Assembly: GCF_947495845.1 (NCBI RefSeq)
Contig: NZ_CANMAO010000016.1
Span: 1 to 64,000, forward strand
From: an uncultured Endozoicomonas sp.
GTDB taxonomy: Bacteria; Pseudomonadota; Gammaproteobacteria; Pseudomonadales; Endozoicomonadaceae
Length of the DNA stretch: 64,000 bases
Direction: 5' to 3'
In this document: positions 57,569 to 64,000 of the stretch, piece by piece
How positions within the stretch are numbered: position 1 is the first letter of the stretch
How the letters are laid out: the number at the start of each line of letters is the position of its first letter
The notes under the pieces: model-generated
The model's database searches: none
What the model was told of the DNA's origin: nothing
Seen by the model: only the letters and a program-made list of their open reading frames with translations
Position numbers and translations under genes: made by a program

Positions 57569-58771
57569 CTAAGCAACTTCAAACAGCCCTGCAGCCCCCA
57601 TCCCACCACCAATACACATGGTAGTAACCACATACTTCACACCACGACGCTTACCTTCCAGTAACGCATGGCCCACCATCCGGGCACCGGACATACCAAA
57701 TGGATGACCAATCGCAATGGCTCCACCATTCACATTCAGGGTCTCATCAGGAATGCCCAATTGATCACGGCAATAAATGACCTGACAGGCAAAGGCTTCG
57801 TTCAATTCCCATAAGCCAATGTCGTCCATTTTCAGACCATGACGTTTCAACAGTTTTGGTATGGCGAAAACAGGGCCAATTCCCATTTCATCAGAAGCGC
57901 AACCCGCCACCGCAAGGCCACGATAAATACCCAACGGCTCAAGCCCTTTCTGTTCAGCCAATTTGCTGCTCATCAGTACAGAAGCCGATGCACCATCCGA
58001 CAACTGAGAAGCATTACCCGCAGTAATAAAACGCCCTTCTTTAATTCTACGACCATCTTTCCAGACCGGCTGTAAGCTGTTTAGGCTTTCCAGTGTTGTG
58101 CCAGGTCGGTTACATTCATCTCGATTCAGTAGCACCTCTTCATAGGTAACTTCTTTGGTCTCTTTATTAAATACACTTTTCACCGATGTCATTGGAACAA
58201 TTTCATCTGAAAACAGCCCGAGCTCCTGCGCTCTGGCGGTTCTCAACTGACTTTGCAGGCTGTATTCATCCTGCGCTTCCCGGGAAATTCCATACCGCTC
58301 AGCCACCACTTCAGCCGTTTCAATCATTGGCATATACGCTTCAGGATCAAATCCAGTTACTGTCGTCGAAACATTTCGATAGGTATTTTTGTGCTTATTT
58401 TGCACCAGTGAAATGGATTCAAGCCCACCAGCAACCGCAATATCAAGCTCATCACACATAATACTTTTTGCGGCAGTGGCAATGGTCATCAAGCCTGAAG
58501 AACATTGTCGCTCCATTGCCATACCCGGAACCGAAGCAGGCAAACCACCAGCAATGGCACATAAACGACCAAGGTTATAAGACTGGGTGCCCTGTTGTGC
58601 TGCCGCGCCAATCAACACATCATCCACTTCACCGCATTCGATACCCGCACGCTTGACCGCTTCACGAACAACATGCCCACCCATGGCCGGTGCTTCGGTG
58701 TCATTAAATGCACCTCGAAACGCTTTCCCTATCGCGGTACGAGCCGTTGAAACAATAACAGCATCTTTCAT
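57569..58771 (-). CDS. Acetyl-CoA acyltransferase (FadA6-like thiolase)
   Basis: A 400-residue thiolase with the nucleophile C90 in ERQCSSG, the [11 protein letters not shown] histidine motif and the C-terminal [13 protein letters not shown] base. It cleaves 3-ketoacyl-CoA with CoA. In this setting it resembles FadA6, which acts on HIP-CoA derivatives from steroid rings. The start at 58771 (MKDAVIV) is preceded by AGGAATAAAAATA; an earlier ATG at 58792 would add seven residues. Confidence 0.9.
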   Translation of the reverse strand: MKDAVIVSTARTAIGKAFRGAFNDTEAPAMGGHVVREAVKRAGIECGEVDDVLIGAAAQQGTQSYNLGRLCAIAGGLPASVPGMAMERQCSSGLMTIATAAKSIMCDELDIAVAGGLESISLVQNKHKNTYRNVSTTVTGFDPEAYMPMIETAEVVAERYGISREAQDEYSLQSQLRTARAQELGLFSDEIVPMTSVKSVFNKETKEVTYEEVLLNRDECNRPGTTLESLNSLQPVWKDGRRIKEGRFITAGNASQLSDGASASVLMSSKLAEQKGLEPLGIYRGLAVAGCASDEMGIGPVFAIPKLLKRHGLKMDDIGLWELNEAFACQVIYCRDQLGIPDETLNVNGGAIAIGHPFGMSGARMVGHALLEGKRRGVKYVVTTMCIGGGMGAAGLFEVA

Positions 58772-58805
58772 TATTTTTATTCCTGTATGCATTGTTTTTT
58801 TTATT

Positions 58806-59015
58806 TAGGGTCTATTGACGTTTTGTTGCGAGTCTCAGTGGCTCAGAAAAACGTCAACCGCGCGAAAGGGTTGCGCCGTGCGTAGTCATTCTACGCCAAG
58901 CAAGCCTGACAAAGCGGGTGGCGTTTTTCTGAGTCACCCGAAGGGCGGTTCAGGGTGTCCCTCATGCCCTCGGGTATGATCCGCTGAGCACGCAACGAAA
59001 CGTCAATAGACCCTA
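58806..59015 (+). repeat. Palindromic repeat element, family G
   Basis: A 210-bp element with ends TAGGGTCTATTGACGTTTTG and CGAAACGTCAATAGACCCTA. Inner blocks AAAAACGTC and GGCGTTTTTCTGAGT also pair. Only one copy is in the window. Its right end overlaps the 3' end of the MaoC gene. Confidence 0.85.
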
Positions 59016-59467
59016 GGGTAATAGCGGGAAATAGTGTCTACGACACAGGCCGGCCGGGCTTCATTTTCAATCTCAACCGTTACACGAACCGTTGATTGAA
59101 GTCCGCCCTTTACCTCTTCTACTTTAATTAACTCACCAACACCGCGCACTTTGGAGCCGACTTTGACACTGTTTGGAAATCGAATTTTATCCGTGCCATA
59201 GTTCACGCCCATGCTGACACCCTGAACATCCATAATCTCCGGCAAAAACAGATTCACCAGAGATAGCGTCAAGTAACCATGGGCAATGCAGGCACCAAAC
59301 GGCCCTTCTTTTGCCCGTGCAGGATCAACGTGAATCCATTGGTGATCGCCTGTTGCTTCCGCAAACAGATTGATACGATCCTGATCAATAGTCAGCCACT
59401 GACTTTCACCCAGCACTTGCCCTACTTTATCTTTCAACTCATAAGGCGTTTTGAAAATAGTCGTCAT
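59003..59467 (-). CDS. MaoC-family enoyl-CoA hydratase
   Basis: A 154-residue hot-dog-fold hydratase with the R-hydratase motif: catalytic Asp/His in ATGDHQWIHVDPARAKEGPFGACIAHGYLTLSL (about residues 35-67). It adds water to enoyl-CoA to form the (R)-3-hydroxy product. The final residues R-V-Y and the TGA stop are encoded by the repeat element inserted at the gene end; the native C-terminus was probably at or just after ...ISRYYP. 2 bp from the SDR gene. Confidence 0.87.
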   Translation of the reverse strand: MTTIFKTPYELKDKVGQVLGESQWLTIDQDRINLFAEATGDHQWIHVDPARAKEGPFGACIAHGYLTLSLVNLFLPEIMDVQGVSMGVNYGTDKIRFPNSVKVGSKVRGVGELIKVEEVKGGLQSTVRVTVEIENEARPACVVDTISRYYPRVY

Positions 59468-59469
59468 TA

Positions 59470-60252
59470 CTACGCCCTCTGACTGCTGGCAGAAATCACT
59501 TCTCCAGCCATATAGGAGCTGTAATCACTGGCGAGGAACATCATGATATTGGCAATTTCCCAAACCTCCGCTGCACGACCAAAGGCTTCTTTTGATGCCA
59601 ACTGTTCCAACAAATCCTGTGGGGCTGACTTACGAAGAAAATCGTGAAGGGCGATGCTTGGGCTGACCGCATTTATTCGGATGCCGTGCTCCGCCGCCTC
59701 CAATGCTGAGCACCGGGTTAATGCCATTACGCCGGCCTTTGCGGCGGCATAATGCGCTTGTTCTTTTTGCGCCCGCCAGCCGAGCACTGAAGCGTTGTTC
59801 ACGATAACGCCCTGTTTTCTAGCCATCATTTTTGGCAAGATTGCCCGAGTCATGCGCATGGTGCCCGTCAACGTGACATCCAATACACGGTTCCACTCCG
59901 CATCTTCCATCTCAATAATCAGCTTTGAGCCACCAAGACCTGCATTATTAATTAACACATCCACGCCTTGCATTTGCTCTTCTGCTTCTGCAACCAACGC
60001 CTGAACCTGCGACTCATCTGTGACATTACACACCTGCGTGTAAATGGCTTCTAGGCCTGTGGCTGCTTTGATTTTTTCTGCCGCGTCATTCAAACGTCCA
60101 TCGTGAATATCGCTGATCATCAATGCACGACATCCTTCTTCTGCTGCTCTGAGCACCGCAGAAAAACCAATACCCGCACCTGCAGCTGCAGTAATTAATA
60201 CGGACTTCCCTTTCAGCAGCTGATGCCCCTGAACATATTCCGGGTTCAACAT
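59470..60252 (-). CDS. ipdF: SDR oxidoreductase, IpdF-like
   Basis: A 260-residue SDR with cofactor motif TAAAGAGIGFS (about 20-30), NNAG, and catalytic S-Y-K in NNASVLGWRAQKEQAHYAAAKAG. The form AAAGAGIG with a Thr preceding is seen in IpdF (Rv3559c), which oxidises the 5-hydroxyl of HIP-type acids in steroid C/D-ring degradation. It ends 2 bp before MaoC. Assignment of the exact step rests on the neighbours. Confidence 0.75.
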   Translation of the reverse strand: MLNPEYVQGHQLLKGKSVLITAAAGAGIGFSAVLRAAEEGCRALMISDIHDGRLNDAAEKIKAATGLEAIYTQVCNVTDESQVQALVAEAEEQMQGVDVLINNAGLGGSKLIIEMEDAEWNRVLDVTLTGTMRMTRAILPKMMARKQGVIVNNASVLGWRAQKEQAHYAAAKAGVMALTRCSALEAAEHGIRINAVSPSIALHDFLRKSAPQDLLEQLASKEAFGRAAEVWEIANIMMFLASDYSSYMAGEVISASSQRA

Positions 60253-60280
60253 AACTTTACTCCCGATGTTGTTATTGTAA

Positions 60281-61474
60281 TTAACGCGTTATTTTGGGTT
60301 CTTTCGGCATACCCAGAGCACGCTCTGCAATTATGTTTTTCTGTATTTCGTTACTGCCGCCATAAATAGTGTCGGAGCGAGTGAATAGAAACAGCGATTG
60401 CAAACGAGTCAGCTCATAAGGGCCTCTATCCAGTAGTTCGGCTTCTGGACCAAGAACATCCATAGCCAATTTGCCCAGTTCTGCATGCCAGGTTGCCCAG
60501 TGCAGTTTGTAAATCATTGCTTCCTGTCGCAGCGCCCCATCCTGCTCACCGGAAAGCATACGTAATGCGTTGTAGCGCATAATCCGCAGGCCAATCCATG
60601 CATTAGCAATTCTTTGTCGTATAGCAGGGTCTTCAGCAGCGCCATTGGTTTTTGCAATGCGGATAATGTCATCCAGCTCATTCTTGAACTGCATTTGCTG
60701 ACCAAGGGTTGATACCCCTCGTTCAAACCCCAGTAACGCCATGGCTATTTTCCAACCATCACCGGGCTTGCCAATAATATTGGCAGCATCTGTCACCGCC
60801 TGGTCAAAAAACACTTCATTAAATTCAGAAGTACCCGTCAACTGTTCAATAGGTTGTACAGTGACTCCCATCTGATCCATGGGCACCAGTAAAAATGAAA
60901 GCCCTTTATGCCCTTGGCTACCCGGTTCAGTTCGGGCAATGACAAAACACCAATCCGCCTCATGGGCTAATGAAGTCCATACCTTTTGCCCATGAATCTC
61001 CCACCGTCCTTGTTCTGTATTCAATACCGCCCGGGTTTTCACATTTGCCAGATCTGAACCAGCGCTTGGTTCAGAGTAGCCCTGACACCAATATTCCGTG
61101 CCGTTTACGATACCCGGAAGAAATCGCTGCTTCTGCTCTTTGGTGCCAAAGGCAATAATCGTTGGCCCAGCTAACCCTTCGCCAATATGCCCCATATGAC
61201 CGGGACCACCCGCACGGGCATATTCTTCATTGAAGATAACCTGCTGATTGATAGACAACCCACGTCCACCATAATCTTGCGGCCAGCCAACACAAAGCCA
61301 GCCCGCCTGTGCCATATGCTGTTCCCATTGCTTTCGCTCTTCGGGATACCTATGTTCATCACCAGGTCCACCTCGAAAGCGCAGCTGCTCAAATTCACCG
61401 CACAAGTTCTCTTTAAGCCAATCCGCAACCTCCCTGCGAAATACTTCATCTTCCGGGCTGAAACTGATTTTCAT
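60281..61474 (-). CDS. Acyl-CoA dehydrogenase, FadE30-like
   Basis: A 397-residue FAD-dependent acyl-CoA dehydrogenase: N-terminal helical domain, FAD-site GYSEPSAGSDLANVKTRA (about 136-153), and C-terminal IYGGSNEIQKNIIAERALG. Pairs of such proteins form alpha2beta2 enzymes in steroid catabolism (FadE28/29-type); its partner is the next gene upstream, overlapping by four bases (ATGA). Probably dehydrogenates a HIP-CoA or side-chain CoA intermediate. Confidence 0.85.
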   Translation of the reverse strand: MKISFSPEDEVFRREVADWLKENLCGEFEQLRFRGGPGDEHRYPEERKQWEQHMAQAGWLCVGWPQDYGGRGLSINQQVIFNEEYARAGGPGHMGHIGEGLAGPTIIAFGTKEQKQRFLPGIVNGTEYWCQGYSEPSAGSDLANVKTRAVLNTEQGRWEIHGQKVWTSLAHEADWCFVIARTEPGSQGHKGLSFLLVPMDQMGVTVQPIEQLTGTSEFNEVFFDQAVTDAANIIGKPGDGWKIAMALLGFERGVSTLGQQMQFKNELDDIIRIAKTNGAAEDPAIRQRIANAWIGLRIMRYNALRMLSGEQDGALRQEAMIYKLHWATWHAELGKLAMDVLGPEAELLDRGPYELTRLQSLFLFTRSDTIYGGSNEIQKNIIAERALGMPKEPKITR

Positions 61475-62703
61475 ACATCGCTCCTTGCTGCAGAGCTATC
61501 CAGCAACTGACTGGCGATTCGCTCACGATGCAAGTCACCAGCACCAAGAAATTGCTCTGAAGATCGAGCGCGCTTGAAGTACAGATGGGGATCATATTCC
61601 CAGGTGAATCCAACACCGCCGTGGAGCTGAATAGATTCTGCAGCACAATGGAAAAAGGTATCGGAACAATAGGCTTTCGCCAGAGAAGCGGCTTGCAACA
61701 ACTCATCACTGATTTTCGACGAATCGCCTGCTGTGTTTGACCGTTCAGAGAGGTATTCATCCGCCACACAGGCGGCGTAATATACGGCAGACGTTGCACA
61801 CTCAACCTGTAACATCATATCCGCGGCTCGATGCTTAATGGCCTGAAAGCTGGCGATAGGGCGATTGAACTGAACTCTTTCCTGAGTGTAATCAATGGTG
61901 AGATCCATCACCTGCCGGGCACCACCAAGTTGCTCTGCAGCAGAGGCAATGGACGACAATTGCAGTACCTTTTCCAAGGCTGGCCAGCCGGCACTTTCCT
62001 CACCGCCAAGACAGCAATCAGCACTGACAAATAAACCATCAATATCGACTCTTGCCAGTTTACGCGTCTGATCCATAGTTGGCGTCCACTGTCTTTTAAT
62101 GCAGTCCTGATCTCCAGCGATAACAAACAGCCGAATGCCATCTTCTATTGAAACGCCTTTCTCTCTTGCCGCCAGAATCAGTACATTCGCTGTATGTCCA
62201 TCTGACACATAATGCCAACTCCCCGAAAGCACATAACCATCGCCCTCTTTACGGGCATGAGACTGCACACTCGCAGAGCCCCATTGTCGGTTTTCTTGAG
62301 TATCCTCACTGGATATAAAGCCCAGAGAAACCGTTGAACGTCCTTCAGCGATCTCGGGTAACCAACGCTGTTTCTGCTCTTCGCTGGCAACAACCAGCAG
62401 GGCATTAACACCAAGGGCAACGGTCGAAAGGAACGGTGAGCAAAACAATCTTTTGCCCATCTCTTCCAGAATGATCGCCAGTTCCACATAACCAAGCCCG
62501 AGGCCACCATAAGCTTCCGGTATATGCAGCGCCTGCCAGTACATGTCTCTGCAGAGTCCAGACCAAACCCCAGGGTCATAGCCCTGCTCTGTAGACATCA
62601 CACGGCGTACGTCTGCTGATGTTGAAATATTTTGTAAATAGCCTGCAGCAGACTCACGGATCATTGCCTGCTCTTCAGTAAAAGCAAACTCCATTGCCAG
62701 CAT
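61471..62703 (-). CDS. Acyl-CoA dehydrogenase, second subunit type
   Basis: A 410-residue acyl-CoA dehydrogenase-like protein beginning MLAMEFAFTEEQAMIRESAA. The FAD region is less conserved (GFISSEDTQENRQWGSASV), while the C-terminal QLHGGVGFTWEYDPHLYFKRA is well kept. Divergent FAD-site and tight coupling to the next dehydrogenase suggest the two form a heteromeric enzyme in which one subunit carries most catalytic residues. ATG at 62694 is an alternative start. First gene of the minus-strand operon running to the thiolase. Confidence 0.85.
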   Translation of the reverse strand: MLAMEFAFTEEQAMIRESAAGYLQNISTSADVRRVMSTEQGYDPGVWSGLCRDMYWQALHIPEAYGGLGLGYVELAIILEEMGKRLFCSPFLSTVALGVNALLVVASEEQKQRWLPEIAEGRSTVSLGFISSEDTQENRQWGSASVQSHARKEGDGYVLSGSWHYVSDGHTANVLILAAREKGVSIEDGIRLFVIAGDQDCIKRQWTPTMDQTRKLARVDIDGLFVSADCCLGGEESAGWPALEKVLQLSSIASAAEQLGGARQVMDLTIDYTQERVQFNRPIASFQAIKHRAADMMLQVECATSAVYYAACVADEYLSERSNTAGDSSKISDELLQAASLAKAYCSDTFFHCAAESIQLHGGVGFTWEYDPHLYFKRARSSEQFLGAGDLHRERIASQLLDSSAARSDV

Positions 62704-62979
62704 CTCTTATGATTTTTATTGCTGACTAATGTGGCCTGAAACAAAGGGCAAGGTAATCGTCCATACGAACGATTGCCTTGTTTCCACTATTCTGATCAAA
62801 CGTTATTGCTGAACTGAACCAGATATATGAACTTTGTCGGTTGTTTATGGTCAGAGCAATGTGATTGATAGAACACACTGAGACATTCATGCTCTCGCTG
62901 AGAAATTTAACCCTCACCCCTCGCAGGACTGCCTATACTCCAAAAGTTCAATCTGCCAGGCTATTATTGGTAAACCATT

Positions 62980-63684
62980 ATGAAGAGATATTTAAACGCG
63001 ATAGCCTTATCAACGGCCATGCTAATAACCGCTAACAACATCGCCTATGGTTATACTGACAAAGCCGTCAATCATCAAAAACCATCAGCGATTTCAAATG
63101 AGGCGATATCCAGAGATTATGAAGAGCAGCTGGATGACTATGAAAAAGACGCCCTTAAATCAACCATCATGCAGATGTTCGAAAAGTTAAATACATTTAA
63201 CTTTCAGGAGTTCACCGCTTTTTTCCCAAAGGACTCCCTGAATCTATTAAAACATCAGGTCTTATCTCACGCTGAAGGCAAAGTGTTTAATCACATTTTC
63301 CCAGAAGGCAAAGGTGCTGCACGAGCACTGTCCCCTTCGGACTTTTTTAGCCGAATTGTTTCCAAGTCCAAATTGAATGTTGGTATCACTCGCCCTTATG
63401 AGATCAACGTTTCACCTGAATTAACAGTAAACTCCAATGTTGAAGGTGACATTGTCACAGTGACCGCTATCTTTCCGGATTCATACAATACAGGCCACGA
63501 GAACCGTTCAGAAATACTGACATTTAGGAAACAAGGTGGAGAATGGCGACCTGAACCACCGGACTTTATTCTATCCAGCTTCCGTTATGACTTGCTTGAG
63601 GATTTTGCAAGGCAACACATCTACTTTCCCTTCTCACCCTTCATCACCGAAGGATTTAAAATCATCTACAATGAAGTACCTTGA
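62980..63684 (+). CDS. Exported protein, unknown function
   Basis: A 234-residue protein with a signal peptide (residues 1-24, LITANNIAYGY). The mature part has a helical start (YEEQLDDYEKDALKSTIMQMFEKLN) and a beta-rich second half (ELTVNSNVEGDIVTVTAIFPDS, EILTFRKQGGEWRPEP) that resembles SnoaL/NTF2-like or DUF-type ligand folds only vaguely. No family is recognised. It lies between the steroid genes on the opposite strand and may be unrelated to them. Confidence 0.6.
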   Translation: MKRYLNAIALSTAMLITANNIAYGYTDKAVNHQKPSAISNEAISRDYEEQLDDYEKDALKSTIMQMFEKLNTFNFQEFTAFFPKDSLNLLKHQVLSHAEGKVFNHIFPEGKGAARALSPSDFFSRIVSKSKLNVGITRPYEINVSPELTVNSNVEGDIVTVTAIFPDSYNTGHENRSEILTFRKQGGEWRPEPPDFILSSFRYDLLEDFARQHIYFPFSPFITEGFKIIYNEVP

Positions 63685-63757
63685 TTAGAGTCGTCTATGG
63701 TTCAGCATAGGCACATGCGCCCCACTGAATAAGGTGATCGCAAAAACTTTCAACCAA

Positions 63758-63787
63758 CTCGTTCCCATGCTCCAGCATGGGAACGAG
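63758..63787 (+). repeat. Perfect 14-bp-arm palindrome
   Basis: CTCGTTCCCATGCT and AGCATGGGAACGAG flank a two-base loop, a form that recurs in many bacterial genomes as a REP-like unit (GTTCCCATGCTCC-AGCATGGGAAC). It lies 27 bp from the 3' end of the minus-strand reductase and may terminate it. Confidence 0.8.
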
Positions 63788-63814
63788 ATTACAGCACCTG
63801 TACTTGCTCACCCC

Positions 63815-64000
63815 TTAATCAGGGAATTTAACTTTCACATCGTCACTTAACGGCCTCGCCTGACAAGCCAGAGTCCAACCTTTTTCCAGCTCTTTATCGG
63901 ATAACACATCATTCTGAGCAAGCTGGGTTTCACCACGTTCTACGGTACACATACAGGCGCCACACATACCTTCTTCACAAGAAGCGGGGGGCTCAAGCTC
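63815..64000 (-). CDS. kshB: 2Fe-2S domain of a KshB-like reductase (partial)
   Basis: The last 61 codons of a gene that continues past the right edge. They encode a plant-type ferredoxin domain with C-x4-C-x2-C-x29-C (SCEEGMCGACMC ... LACQ) at its very C-terminus, the order found in flavin/2Fe-2S reductases such as KshB, which feeds electrons to 3-ketosteroid 9-alpha-hydroxylase. The NDVLSDKELEKGW segment also resembles KshB. HmpA- or PaaE-type reductases remain possible because the flavin half is outside the window. Confidence 0.65.
   Translation of the reverse strand, partial: ELEPPASCEEGMCGACMCTVERGETQLAQNDVLSDKELEKGWTLACQARPLSDDVKVKFPD

Noticed and set aside
63690-63800. Riboswitch or small RNA at the right end
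   Set aside because: The only structure is a 14-bp perfect palindrome of a common repeat type; no conserved riboswitch core is visible.

Overview
This window reads as a chromosomal segment of a host-associated gammaproteobacterium, most likely Endozoicomonas or a close relative in the Oceanospirillales. The call rests on three things seen together: half of a type III secretion locus, steroid-catabolism genes, and many short palindromic repeat elements between otherwise ordinary gammaproteobacterial genes. No rRNA marker is present, so the genus is an inference.

Layout. 1-13 kb: the promoter of a stable-RNA operon that lies left of the window, a radical SAM protein, a periplasmic binding protein, an AbgT transporter, a GadC-like antiporter overlapping a glutaminase (acid resistance), a dicarboxylate symporter, a lytic transglycosylase, an FkpA-like foldase, a repeat nest, and uridine phosphorylase. 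13-18 kb: a CBS protein and a four-gene MCE lipid-transport operon (STAS-MlaE permease, ATPase, MCE protein, PqiC lipoprotein). 17.6-21.4 kb: argR divergent from an arginine ABC operon (artP, artI, artQ, artM) with an ARG box between them. artP has an internal deletion and frameshift, and artQ is split by a 160-bp palindromic element whose removal restores the frame exactly. 21-33 kb: a hexose-6-phosphate mutarotase, a TetR regulator divergent from a dienoyl-CoA isomerase and 2,4-dienoyl-CoA reductase, an outer-membrane barrel protein, topoisomerase III, an erlin-like SPFH protein, HdeA, dGTPase and a patatin. 33-41 kb: an aldo/keto reductase, three identical tRNA-Pro(TGG) genes, a PQQ-type sugar dehydrogenase, class II DAHP synthase, an attenuator-like leader in front of an orphan ilvM-like gene, SseA, and small envelope proteins. 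41-46 kb: purL and tadA.

46.5-53.6 kb: a CesT-type chaperone followed by sctN-O-P-Q-R-S-T-U, which encode the ATPase, stalk, needle-length control, C-ring and export-gate half of a type III secretion system. The needle, rings and SctV must be encoded elsewhere. 53.6-64 kb: catabolic genes of the steroid type. A hydratase / acylating dehydrogenase / aldolase trio would turn a 2-hydroxydienoate into central metabolites. Two acyl-CoA dehydrogenases, two SDRs, a MaoC hydratase and a thiolase resemble the C/D-ring (HIP-CoA) beta-oxidation set. The right edge cuts a 2Fe-2S reductase that resembles KshB.

About ten short non-coding elements with terminal inverted repeats, in at least six families, are scattered through the window. 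Several end exactly at stop codons of neighbouring genes, one breaks artQ, and others sit in promoter regions. They explain most of the longer intergenic stretches.
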